Source: Aeromonas salmonicida subsp. salmonicida (GTDB lineage Bacteria; Pseudomonadota; Gammaproteobacteria; Enterobacterales; Aeromonadaceae). From it: 37,924 nucleotides of DNA. This document shows positions 9,267-16,525 of the stretch, in pieces (positions within the stretch are counted from its first letter, which is position 1; each line of letters opens with the position of its first letter). Where the stretch lies: contig NZ_LSGW01000041.1 of the NCBI RefSeq assembly GCF_001643305.1, positions 1 to 37,924 of the forward strand, read 5' to 3'. The notes beneath the pieces were generated by a model, which saw only the letters and a list, made by a program, of their open reading frames with translations, was not told the DNA's origin and did no database searches. The position numbers and the translations under genes were made by a program.

Positions 9267-9522
9267 CACACTATCGTCCTCAGCATGCGGGAACTTCTAT
9301 GGCAGGCAAGCGCACTGGGTCGCACCAAACACAGAGAGTCCCCAAATAAATGTAAGTGGGGGATTTCGCAAACCACTCTCGCCTGAAAGACCCGTTTCTG
9401 GCAAAAGCGTTTTAGGAAATGCCCGCTTGACGCGACGCTCTCTTGTGGGCGCGTATTCTACACAAAAAATGTGACCTGTGGTGGATTTTTTAAAGTGACA
9501 AAGCCTTGCCTGGTGCGGTGTT

Positions 9523-9555
9523 AAACGTTTTCTGGTTGTTTTTTGTGAAACGTTT
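9523..9555. promoter_or_regulatory. Two AAACGTTT palindromes upstream of purH (possible PurR operator)
   Basis: The 432 bases 9267-9698 between purH and zntR contain no gene. The palindromic octamer AAACGTTT occurs at 9523-9530 and 9548-9555. This is the core of the known PurR operator (consensus GCAAACGTTTGC), but the flanks match poorly. A TAGAAT (minus strand, 9455-9460) could be a purH -10 element, but I see no good -35. PurR control of purHD is established in E. coli; here it is only suggested. Confidence 0.35.
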
Positions 9556-9698
9556 GTCTTTTCAGTGTTTTGATGAAAAAAAAGCGGCGGACTCACCTTT
9601 TGCTTGCCCCTTTCCTGCCCTTGGCTGGCAATCAAGGGGCAAAGGGGCGATAGTAGGTTCCGGTTTTTTCGAGTGGCAAACCAGAAGGGAGACAGGGC

Positions 9699-10139
9699 AT
9701 GTATCGGATCGGTGAACTGGCCAAGGCGTGCGGGGTAAAGGCGGATACCCTGCGCTTTTACGAGAAGAACGGCCTCATCTCGCCGGGGATCCGCAACGAG
9801 TCCGGCTACCGCCTCTACGGCGAGCAGGACAGGCGGCGGCTGGAGTTCATCATTCGTGCCAAGTCGGTGGGCTTCTCCCTTGCCGACATAGGTGAGCTGC
9901 TTGATCTCGACACCCACAAGGCCAACGTGACCTGTCAGGAGGTGAAGGCGGTGGCCGACACCAAGCTGGCCCAGGTGGAGCAGAAGATCGTGGAGCTGAC
10001 CCGCTTTCGCGAAAATTTGCGCGAGCTCTCCAACATTTGCTGCGGCGGCCCGCGCTCGGCGGAGCACTGCGCCATCCTGGAAGTGCTCGAATCTGGCGTC
10101 CCCGCCCAGCATGAGCATCACGCCCACGCTCATGAATAA
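9699..10139 (+). CDS. zntR: Zn(II)-responsive MerR-family regulator ZntR
   Basis: ZntR senses zinc and activates the zinc-efflux ATPase gene zntA by untwisting its promoter. The 146 residues begin MYRIGELAKACGV with the winged helix-turn-helix (about 1-70, including TLRFYEKNGLI and SGYRLY), followed by a dimerising coiled coil (about 80-110). The zinc ligands of E. coli ZntR are all present at the same numbers: C79 (TCQE), C114-C115 (CCGG), H123 or the equivalent His, and C124. The C-terminal tail is His-rich (HEHHAHAHE, 138-146), which could add metal binding. GGGAG precedes the ATG. As in E. coli, zntR lies close to arfA. Confidence 0.93.
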   Translation: MYRIGELAKACGVKADTLRFYEKNGLISPGIRNESGYRLYGEQDRRRLEFIIRAKSVGFSLADIGELLDLDTHKANVTCQEVKAVADTKLAQVEQKIVELTRFRENLRELSNICCGGPRSAEHCAILEVLESGVPAQHEHHAHAHE

Positions 10140-10220
10140 ACCCATTGACCCGACAGCGGTTGCTGGTGGCGAGCATCCAGATAGCGCCGTATCAGCCGTT
10201 TGCGCACAGAGGCAAACATC

Positions 10221-10760
10221 ATGATGACAAGACCCGAAGTCACCGTCTTCCTGGCTATTTCCCTTGATGGCTTCATCGCGGGGGAGGCCCACTCGCTCGA
10301 CTGGTTGACGCCTTATTCCTCCGATCCCCCCGATGAAACCGGGTTCAATGCGCTGATGGAACATAGCGATACGCTGCTGATGGGGCGCAATACCTATGAT
10401 GCTATCATGGGGTTCGGCGTCTGGCCCTATGACGGGCTGACAGTCAGGGTGATGACGCACAATCCCGTCGAGCCTCGCTATCAGGAGCAATTTGTCAGTG
10501 GTGAACTGAGGCTGGTACTGGCCGCGCTGTGGGATCAAGGGGCCCGTCATGTCTATCTGGATGGCGGCAACCTGGTACGTCAGGCACTGCAGGCCGACCT
10601 GGTCGATACGCTGACCCTGTCCAGCGTCCCGGTGCTGCTTGGCAAAGGCATTCCGCTGTTCGGAACTGATATCCCGGTGAGTCATTGGCATCCAGCTCAG
10701 GTGAAGACGCTGCCAAGCGGGATTGTTCAGGTGAGTTACCAGCGCAAGCAAGGGGGCTGA
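10221..10760 (+). CDS. RibD C-terminal / dihydrofolate reductase-like protein
   Basis: The 179-residue protein has the fold signature of the YyaP/RibD-C group: VTVFLAISLDGFIAG at the N-terminus, MGRNTYDAI (about residues 53-61) and the nucleotide-binding YLDGGNLVRQAL near 110, then VPVLLGKGIPLF. Members are presumed NAD(P)H-dependent reductases, but most have no known substrate. Canonical DHFR (folA) is usually a different sequence class. I choose the ATG at 10221, which has an AGAGG 8 bases upstream, over an upstream TTG at 10200. It sits between zntR and arfA on the same strand; no functional link is evident. Confidence 0.85.
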   Translation: MMTRPEVTVFLAISLDGFIAGEAHSLDWLTPYSSDPPDETGFNALMEHSDTLLMGRNTYDAIMGFGVWPYDGLTVRVMTHNPVEPRYQEQFVSGELRLVLAALWDQGARHVYLDGGNLVRQALQADLVDTLTLSSVPVLLGKGIPLFGTDIPVSHWHPAQVKTLPSGIVQVSYQRKQGG

Positions 10761-10891
10761 TCAGTTTGCCAGGATGCCATTGTGACGGCGGCGATTTGGT
10801 GACAAAATCGCTGCGTTTTTGACCTGGGCCACAGGGCCTGCAGAGAAAACCGCAATACAGCCAATAACGAGAGAGAAGAGAAGGAGCCACT

Positions 10892-11128
10892 ATGGCCAAG
10901 AGAAGGGTTGATGAGCCCGTCATCGTGCAGGATATCGCTGCTCAGGCAGGCTATGCCCACAGGCGCGGGGAGATAAAGGATAACCACTTGCAAGCCCTGC
11001 TCACGGATCCGCTGTTTCGCAGCCGGGTCGAGCAAAACAAGAAGGGCAAGGGGAGTTACCAGCGCAAGGCCAAATATGGCAAGCGGTGGGAGCCCGGCCA
11101 ACAGCAGATGAGACGCGTCTGCTGCTGA
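10892..11128 (+). CDS. arfA: Alternative ribosome-rescue factor A
   Basis: ArfA recruits release factor 2 to ribosomes stalled on messages without a stop codon, as a backup to tmRNA. The 78 residues contain the family core [20 protein letters not shown] (26-45) and the basic NKKGKGSY motif (49-56) that enters the mRNA channel. Compared with E. coli ArfA (72 residues), there is an N-terminal extension of about 20 residues ([15 protein letters not shown]...). AAGGAG precedes the ATG, so that start is well supported. In E. coli, arfA mRNA is itself made stop-less by a hairpin near the end of the gene; a hairpin also occurs here at 11102-11124, directly before the TGA. Confidence 0.93.
   Translation: MAKRRVDEPVIVQDIAAQAGYAHRRGEIKDNHLQALLTDPLFRSRVEQNKKGKGSYQRKAKYGKRWEPGQQQMRRVCC
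11102..11124 (+). promoter_or_regulatory. Hairpin at the end of the arfA coding region
   Basis: CAGCAGA (11102-11108) can pair with TCTGCTG (11118-11124). The intervening AGACGCGTCT (11111-11120) is itself palindromic, so two folds compete. The TGA stop codon follows at 11126. In E. coli an equivalent hairpin leads to RNase III cleavage and a non-stop mRNA, making arfA output depend on tmRNA capacity. The stem here is short. Confidence 0.55.
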
Positions 11129-11154
11129 GCGGGTTTCTGCCATAGGCAGGATTC

Positions 11155-11191
11155 AAAACAATCAGGGCGCCAATGGCGCCCTGATTGTTTT
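11155..11191 (+). terminator. Strong terminator after arfA
   Basis: A perfect stem of about 17 bp (11155-11171 with 11175-11191, loop AAT) ends in a T-run and follows the arfA stop codon by 27 bases. Confidence 0.92.
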
Positions 11192-11214
11192 ATGGAGAAA
11201 ACGGCTCGCCAATA

Positions 11215-11350
11215 CTTGGCTCACGACCTGTCGCGAGAAACAGTCAACAAGGTGAAGAGCAGCGCAGGAACCGGAGCGTATAGGCATACGTGAGGATTCC
11301 GAGCAGCGCATGAGCCTTGATCACGGTTTCGCAGCAAGATCGTGAACAAG
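11215..11350. repeat. ERIC-like intergenic imperfect palindrome
   Basis: About 135 bases fold almost end to end. The left arm (from 11215, CTTGGCTCACGACCTG) pairs with the right arm (up to 11350; its reverse complement begins CTTGTTCACGATCTTG). The centre is CGTAT-AGGC-ATACG. Size, position in a gap between genes and the centre (GGAGCGTAT ... ATACGTGAGGATTCC) resemble the ERIC/IRU family of enterobacteria and vibrios. A 10-base direct repeat GAGCAGCGCA lies at 11257-11266 and 11301-11310. It ends 3 bases before the hemW stop codon. Confidence 0.65.
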
Positions 11351-11353
11351 TTT

Positions 11354-12499
11354 TTACTCGTCCATAAAGAGTTCCAGCAGCACATTCAGGTAACGATGGC
11401 CGAGGGCGGTGAGCTGCCAGCAGTCACCCAGATCTTCGATCAGCTCCTTGGTCTGGGCAATCGCGAGCATAGTCTCCACCCGCTCCAGGCCCAAGCCGGT
11501 ATAGGCCTCGAACTCCGCCTTGGGGGCCGGCTCGAATAATCTGAACCGATTCATGAAATACTCCAGCGGCAGTTCATCCTCGGTCACCTGCCACTGCTTG
11601 TCCAGGTAGGGGCGGGCGGGATCCAGATAGCCTTTCGGGTGCTTCACCTTGGCGCTGCGCAGTATCTGGCCGCTAGCAAGGTCCGTCATCTTGCCGTGGG
11701 CGCCGCAACCTATCCCGAGATAATCGCCGAAGCGCCAGTAGTTGAGGTTGTGGCGGCACTGATAGCCCGCTTTGGCATAGGCCGAGATCTCGTACTGCTG
11801 ATAGCCCCGGGCGGTGAGCATGGCATGGCCCTGCTCGTAGATGTCCCACAGGGTGTCATCCTCCGGCAGCCGTGGTGGCTTGGAGGCGAACGCCGTGTTC
11901 GGCTCTATGGTGAGCTGATACCAGGAGAGATGCGGCGGCGCGCAGTCGATGGCCTGTTGCAGATCATAGAGGGCGTCGTCCAGGCTCTGATCCGGCAGGC
12001 CGTGCATCAGGTCCAGGTTGAAGGTGGGAAGCGCGATGGCGTGGGCCAGCGCAGCGGCCTTGCGGGCCTCTTCGGGGCCGTGGATGCGACCGAGCCGGGT
12101 CAATTTTTCTTGCTGGAAGCTCTGCACCCCGATGGAGATGCGGTTGATGCCTGCCTGCTTGAAGCCTGCGAACTTGTCAGCCTCCACAGTGCCCGGGTTG
12201 GCCTCCATGGTGATCTCGCAATCCGGCGTCAGGGGGATGCGAGCACGCACCCCGTCCAGCAGGGTCTGCATGGCCTCTACCGTCAGCAGGCTGGGGGTGC
12301 CACCGCCGATAAAAATGGAGGAGAGCGGACGCCCCTGGGCCCACTTCAGATCCAGATCCAGATCCTCCAGCAGAGCGGCCACATACTCGAGGTGGGGCAG
12401 CTCCCCTTTCTGGGCGTGGGAGTTGAAGTCGCAGTAGGGGCACTTCTGGACGCACCAGGGCACATGGATATAGAGGGAGAGGGGCGGCAGTTGCAGCAT
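11354..12499 (-). CDS. hemW: Radical-SAM haem chaperone HemW
   Basis: HemW is a radical-SAM family protein related to HemN that binds haem and delivers it to respiratory enzymes; it is not a coproporphyrinogen oxidase. The 381 residues begin MLQLPPLSLYIHVPWC, nearly the E. coli start. The 4Fe-4S motif CxxxCxxC is at C16, C20 and C23, the SAM-binding GGGTPS follows near residue 66, and the HemW signature HNLNYW is present in the second half. I place the start at the ATG at 12499; a TTG six codons upstream is less likely. It follows rdgB on the same strand by 85 bases, with a terminator-like hairpin between. Confidence 0.94.
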   Translation of the reverse strand: MLQLPPLSLYIHVPWCVQKCPYCDFNSHAQKGELPHLEYVAALLEDLDLDLKWAQGRPLSSIFIGGGTPSLLTVEAMQTLLDGVRARIPLTPDCEITMEANPGTVEADKFAGFKQAGINRISIGVQSFQQEKLTRLGRIHGPEEARKAAALAHAIALPTFNLDLMHGLPDQSLDDALYDLQQAIDCAPPHLSWYQLTIEPNTAFASKPPRLPEDDTLWDIYEQGHAMLTARGYQQYEISAYAKAGYQCRHNLNYWRFGDYLGIGCGAHGKMTDLASGQILRSAKVKHPKGYLDPARPYLDKQWQVTEDELPLEYFMNRFRLFEPAPKAEFEAYTGLGLERVETMLAIAQTKELIEDLGDCWQLTALGHRYLNVLLELFMDE

Positions 12500-12522
12500 G
12501 GGGCTTCCAATAATCAAAAATA

Positions 12523-12544
12523 AAAACGGGGGCTGACGGCCCCC
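12523..12544 (-). terminator. Terminator between rdgB and hemW
   Basis: GGGGGC (12528-12533) pairs with GCCCCC (12539-12544). On the minus strand it is followed by GTTTTTATTTTT. It lies 41 bases after the rdgB stop codon and only 24 bases ahead of the hemW start. Confidence 0.75.
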
Positions 12545-12584
12545 ATTGTAGATGACAATGCTTGATTGGCGAGAGGCGGCGAAC

Positions 12585-13181
12585 TCAGTGAGTCGCAGCC
12601 AGAGCGGCTTTCAGCTTGGTCAGCGCCTGGCCGCGATGACTCAGCTGGTTTTTCAGCTCGCTCGGCATCTGGGCCGAGGTGCAGTCATGGTCGGGGACAA
12701 AGAACACGGGATCATAGCCAAAGCCGTGCTGGCCGCGGGGCTCGTCGATGATCATCCCCTCCCAGCTCGCCTGGCAGATGATGGGAGTAGGATCGTCGGC
12801 GTGACGCATGTAGACCAGCACGCACCAGAAGCGGGCACTCTTGAGATAGTCGGGGGCACCCTTGAGCTCGGCCAGCAGCTTGTCGATGTTCTCCTTGTCG
12901 CTGGCACCGGCGCCTGCAAAGCGGGCGGAGTAGACGCCGGGGCGACCGTGCAGCAGATCCACTTCCAGTCCCGAGTCGTCGGCGACGGCGGGCAGACCTG
13001 TGATGCGGGCGGCGTGACGGGCCTTGATGATGGCATTCTCGACGAAGGTGGTGCCGGTCTCGTCGGCATCAGGCACAGCAAACTCGCTCTGTGGGATCAC
13101 CTGGATCTTCATATCGGCCAGCATGGTGGCCAATTCCTTCACCTTTTTCTGGTTCCCTGTTGCCAGGACAAGCTTGTTCAT
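12585..13181 (-). CDS. rdgB: XTP/dITP pyrophosphatase (RdgB/HAM1)
   Basis: RdgB hydrolyses ITP, dITP and XTP to monophosphates so that deaminated purines are not built into DNA or RNA. The 198 residues fit the family (E. coli 197). The N-terminus MNKLVLATGNQKKVKELA, the metal-binding TGTTFVENAIIKARHAA and ADDSGLEVDLLHGRPGVYSARFAG segments, and the C-terminal LSHRGQALTKL are all present. The ATG at 13181 has GGAGG 7-11 bases upstream; longer reading frames beginning further upstream have no support. It is the first gene of rdgB-hemW, an arrangement shared with E. coli. Confidence 0.96.
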   Translation of the reverse strand: MNKLVLATGNQKKVKELATMLADMKIQVIPQSEFAVPDADETGTTFVENAIIKARHAARITGLPAVADDSGLEVDLLHGRPGVYSARFAGAGASDKENIDKLLAELKGAPDYLKSARFWCVLVYMRHADDPTPIICQASWEGMIIDEPRGQHGFGYDPVFFVPDHDCTSAQMPSELKNQLSHRGQALTKLKAALAATH

Positions 13182-13416
13182 CGAGCACCTCCGCAAAAAT
13201 AATCTGCGCATTCTATGCGGGGCACGCCTTGAGTAAAAGCGCCAATTGCCCTCAATACCTCCGAGGCTTGCCACTACTTTGATCACGGTGGAGGTGCAAA
13301 TAACATGCATGTTTCCGTATAGGAATAACCAAAGTGATTAAATACCATTTCAATTCATTACTGTGAGTCAGTAGACTCGCGCCCCAATCGATTTTCCGTA
13401 AGCCATGAGGTGACTG

Positions 13417-14580
13417 ATGCCATTGATTCTTCTGCTTGTACTACTGGTGCTGTTCAGTCCGCTGGCCATCGACATCTACCTGCCCGCCATTCCGCAGATG
13501 GCCGAGCAGCTAGGTGCCGAAGTGACACTGATGCAGGGTACCATCACCTGGTTTCTGTTCAGCATGGGGCTGGGTCAGCTGCTGGTGGGGCCGCTCGCAG
13601 ACCGTTATGGCCGCAAGCCCATCGCCCTGGGCGGTGTGCTGCTCTATGGCCTGAGCGCCCTGGCGGCCGGCTTTGCCGCCAGCCTGGGTGAGCTGATGCT
13701 GGCGCGGGTGCTGCAAGGCTTCGGCGCCTGTGCCACCTCGGTCGCCGCTTTTTCTGTGGTGCGTGACAGCTATGGTCCCAAGAAGAGCGGCCAGATGATC
13801 TCCTATCTCAATGGCGCCATCTGCTTTATTCCTGCGCTGGCGCCGCTGCTGGGGGGTTGGCTCACCGCCAAGGCGGGCTGGTCTGCCAACTTCTGGTTCA
13901 TGGCAGGTTACGCAGCCATCGTCGGCAGCTGGCTGCTGTGGCGGATGCCGGAGACCCGCCCGGGCGAGACCAGCAGCAGTGGTCCGCTCATCAACTGGTC
14001 CCGCTACAGCCCTGTGCTGCGCTCTCCCAGCTTCCTGTTCAACGCCTGTCTGTGCATGTTGGCGATGGCGGTGATCCTGGCCTATGTCACGGCCGCCCCT
14101 GTGCAGTTGATGGTGAAACTGGGGCTGGATATGAGCGGTTTCAGCTACTGGTTCACGGCCAATGCGGCGCTGAACATCCTCGCCTGCTTCCTGGCACCCC
14201 GTTTCATCGCCAGAGTCGGGCCGAGACGCACACTGCGCATCGGTCTGCTGGTGATCACACTGTCAGCCATGGCGCTGACCCTGGTGCAGCATATCGATCA
14301 CCCGCTGGCCATGATGGGGCCCGTGTTCTTCTCCAGCATCGGCTTTGCCATGGTGCTGGGGGCTGCGGCTGGCATGGCACTGGCACCGTTCGGCCACTGT
14401 GCCGGTACGGCAGCGGCCCTGCTCGGCCTGTTCCAGATGAGCGGCTCCGGCGCCTTGGTGGGGATCACGGGCTGGTTGATGCCGGATCCGCTCAACCAGT
14501 TGGCGTTGCACATGTGGCTGCTATTGCCGCCATTGCTGTTGTTGCTGACCCGTCAGGGCCGGCGCTTGTGTTTGCAATAA
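13417..14580 (+). CDS. Bcr/CflA-family MFS drug efflux transporter
   Basis: This 387-residue inner-membrane protein has 12 predicted transmembrane helices. The Bcr/CflA pattern is clear: an acidic residue at the end of helix 1 (PLAIDIYLPAIPQMA), motif A between helices 2 and 3 (GPLADRYGRKP, about 58-68) and the helix-4 segment LARVLQGFGACA. Members export bicyclomycin, chloramphenicol or other small compounds using the proton gradient, but the substrate cannot be read from the sequence. AGGTGA precedes the ATG. The 235-base gap to rdgB is a divergent promoter region in which I see no certain motif. A terminator follows at 14605. Confidence 0.93.
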   Translation: MPLILLLVLLVLFSPLAIDIYLPAIPQMAEQLGAEVTLMQGTITWFLFSMGLGQLLVGPLADRYGRKPIALGGVLLYGLSALAAGFAASLGELMLARVLQGFGACATSVAAFSVVRDSYGPKKSGQMISYLNGAICFIPALAPLLGGWLTAKAGWSANFWFMAGYAAIVGSWLLWRMPETRPGETSSSGPLINWSRYSPVLRSPSFLFNACLCMLAMAVILAYVTAAPVQLMVKLGLDMSGFSYWFTANAALNILACFLAPRFIARVGPRRTLRIGLLVITLSAMALTLVQHIDHPLAMMGPVFFSSIGFAMVLGAAAGMALAPFGHCAGTAAALLGLFQMSGSGALVGITGWLMPDPLNQLALHMWLLLPPLLLLLTRQGRRLCLQ

Positions 14581-14604
14581 ATCCTGTGCTCTGATGGGCA
14601 CACT

Positions 14605-14632
14605 CAGGGGGCCATGAGCCCCCTGTTCTTTT
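14605..14632 (+). terminator. Terminator after the MFS gene
   Basis: An 8-bp stem CAGGGGGC / GCCCCCTG (14605-14612 with 14618-14625, loop CATGA) is followed by TTCTTTTT. Confidence 0.88.
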
Positions 14633-14687
14633 TGCAGGCGACATCTCGCCTGACTCTCATGACACACAGACCCGTGGAGAAAACCGG

Positions 14688-15747
14688 ATGAGCCAGACTC
14701 TCAACGCCGCCCTGGTGGGCTATGGCTTTGCAGGCAAGACCTTTCACGCCCCCTTCCTGACCAGCACCCCGGGCCTCTCCCTCGGTTGGGTCGTGAGCCG
14801 GGATGCGGCCAAGGTGCAGGCCGATCTGCCCGGTTGCCGGGTTGGCTCGCTGGAAGAGGTGTTGGCCGACAGCGCTGTTGATCTGGTGGTGATCGCCACC
14901 CCCAACGACACCCATGCCCCCATTGCCCGCCAGGCGCTGCTGGCCGGCAAGCACGTGGTGATCGACAAGCCGTTCGCGCTGGATCTGGCCGAGGCAAAGG
15001 CGCTGGTTGAGCTGGCCGGGAAGCAGCAGCGGCTGCTCAGCATCTTCCACAATCGGCGCTGGGACGGGGATTTCCTTACTGTGCGCCGTCTGCTGGCGGA
15101 GGGGGGCCTGGGGCAAATTGCCCAGTTCGAATCCCACTTCGACCGCTATCGCCCCGAAGTGCGCCAGCGCTGGCGCGAAGCGGGCGGCCCCGGCTCGGGA
15201 CTCTGGTTCGATCTTGGTCCTCATATTCTGGATCAGGCGCTGCAACTGTTTGGCCAGCCCGACTGGCTGCAGGCGGACTTGGCCCTTCAGCGGCCGGGTG
15301 CATTGAGCGATGACTACTTCCACGTGACACTGGGCTATGGCGAATTGAGAGTGATATTGCACGGCAGCTGTCTGGTGTCGGCCACCATGCCTCGCTCCGT
15401 CATTCACGGCAGTGAAGGATCCTTCATCAAGTTCGGCATGGACGTGCAGGAAGATCAGCTCAAACTTGGCAAGCGGCCCCCGGCGGCCCCCGGCGGCCGA
15501 CTGGGGTCTGGATGGTGAGCCCGGTCAGCTCAGCCGTATCCGGGAGGGGCAGTTGCAGCAAGAGACAGTGGCTGGTGAGGCAGGGGATTACGGTGCCTAC
15601 TATCGCGGTGTTTGCGCAGCCATCCTGGGGGAGGGAGAGAATCCCGTTCCGGCCAGTGAGGCATTGGCCGTGATGGCGCTGCTGGATCTGGCCCGTGACA
15701 GCCACCAGCAGGGGAAACGGCTGGTTTGTCAGAATTTGTCTGATTGA
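14688..15747 (+). pseudogene. Gfo/Idh/MocA-family oxidoreductase (YdgJ-like), frameshifted
   Basis: The gene encodes an NAD(P)-dependent sugar- or inositol-type dehydrogenase. The first frame (14688-15518) gives the Rossmann start LVGYGFAGKTFHAPFL, the family DKPFALDLAEAK motif with its Lys near residue 95, and most of the C-terminal domain, then ends in an unrelated tail PAAPGGRLGSGW. The remaining C-terminus (DWGLDGEPGQLSRI ... LVCQNLSD) continues in another frame to 15747. The break coincides with a perfect tandem duplication of the 10-bp unit CGGCCCCCGG at 15474-15493. Deleting one unit gives a continuous frame (KRPPAADWGLD) of 349 residues, about the length of E. coli YdgJ. I read it as one disrupted gene, not two. 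Confidence 0.85.
15474..15493 (+). repeat. 10-bp tandem duplication causing the frameshift
   Basis: CGGCCCCCGG is present twice in a row and followed by a partial third copy (CGGCC). The extra unit shifts the reading frame by one. Confidence 0.9.
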
Positions 15748-16011
15748 TACTTCTGTCGTGGGTATCATTCGGCCAGATGCAATCACCATTTACTGCCAGT
15801 GAATACGCCATTCTTGGTGGTTTATTATACTAACTGACGGCTTGGTGAGTGTTTTGTGTTAATTTTTTTCGTTGTAGTAGTTCTTTTCATCCAGCCAACG
15901 AGAAAATATCATTGTGATACTCGTTTCCATTGGCCGCGTATGGGGATATATTTCGCGCGCCTCTTGGCTCCCGGCCTAATGGGTTTCTAACCGGGTGAAA
16001 GGACGCACTGT

Positions 16012-16030
16012 GATGGTTGAATGAACCATC
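16012..16030 (+). promoter_or_regulatory. Inverted repeat in the leader of the lipoprotein gene
   Basis: GATGGTT-GAATG-AACCATC is a perfect 7-bp inverted repeat, followed after 9 bases by a run of seven T and then the ribosome binding site of the lipoprotein gene. It may act as a leader hairpin. The rest of 15748-16057 holds no gene and no motif I can name. Confidence 0.4.
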
Positions 16031-16057
16031 TCTCCATATTTTTTTGAGGGTATGCAC

Positions 16058-16303
16058 ATGAACAAAGTACTGGTAGCCGGTATCCTGGGTCTGATGTTGA
16101 CCGCCTGTGGTCAGAAAGAAGAAGCCGCTGCTCCGGCTGCGACTCCGGCCGCCGACGTTGCTGCAACTGTTGAGAAAGCCGCTAGCGAAGCCACTGCTAC
16201 TGTAGAGAAGGCTGCTTCCGAAGCGACTGCAACTGTTGAGAAAGCTGCTGCTGACGTAGCCACCAAGGCTGAAGCCGCAGTGAGCGATGCCAAGGCCAAC
16301 TAA
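16058..16303 (+). CDS. Small lipoprotein with 11-residue helical repeats
   Basis: The 81-residue precursor has a lipoprotein signal with lipobox LTAC (MNKVLVAGILGLMLTACGQKEE). The mature protein would be lipid-anchored at Cys18 with an Ala-rich linker. It then has a repeated 11-residue pattern (VEKAASEATAT twice, then VEKAAADVATK), predicting a long amphipathic helix. The nucleotide sequence repeats with a 33-base unit. Such 11-mers resemble LEA-type and hendecad coiled coils. There is no C-terminal Lys for peptidoglycan linkage as in Lpp. I choose the ATG at 16058, since GAGGG lies 8-12 bases upstream; an ATG at 16052 is too close. I know no named gene for it. Confidence 0.85.
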   Translation: MNKVLVAGILGLMLTACGQKEEAAAPAATPAADVAATVEKAASEATATVEKAASEATATVEKAAADVATKAEAAVSDAKAN

Positions 16304-16322
16304 GCCTGCACCTCATCTGAAG

Positions 16323-16356
16323 ACGGGCCCGGAGTTACCTCCGGGCCCGTTTTTTT
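16323..16356 (+). terminator. Strong terminator after the lipoprotein gene
   Basis: A 12-bp GC-rich stem (16323-16334 with 16339-16350) and a TTAC loop are followed by T residues to 16356. Confidence 0.93.
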
Positions 16357-16365
16357 ATGGCCTGA

Positions 16366-16515
16366 TCAGACGGCTGGATTGATCAGTGCTGTCAGTATGT
16401 GATCTTCCCAGCGGCCATTGATCATCAGATAGTCCCGGGCATAGCCCTCCCGCTCAAAGCCAAGGTGCTCGAGCAGGGCGGCGCTGCACAGGGTGATTGA
16501 CTGGCATATGGCTCG
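16366..16515 (-). pseudogene. Decayed duplicate of the 3' end of the adjacent rimJ-like gene
   Basis: Translation of the minus strand gives [20 protein letters not shown] and then [19 protein letters not shown], nearly the same as the C-terminus of the intact RimJ-like protein encoded at 16526-17077. Roughly 145 bases align with 16526-16670 with scattered substitutions. Upstream of this part the similarity fades and the frame has no start or N-terminal domain. It is the remnant of a tandem duplication, downstream of and in the same orientation as the intact gene. Confidence 0.85.
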
Positions 16516-16525
16516 CTTTATGGCG

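Noticed and set aside
7629..9386. A 585-codon reading frame on the plus strand opposite purH
   Set aside because: It mirrors the codon bias of purH, which is clearly the real gene.
9297..10751. A 484-codon reading frame on the minus strand over zntR and the DHFR-like gene
   Set aside because: It is antisense to two recognisable genes, has low-complexity composition, and no ribosome site or family likeness.
12500..12517. A TTG start for hemW
   Set aside because: The ATG at 12499 gives the conserved N-terminus; the extra residues are not conserved.
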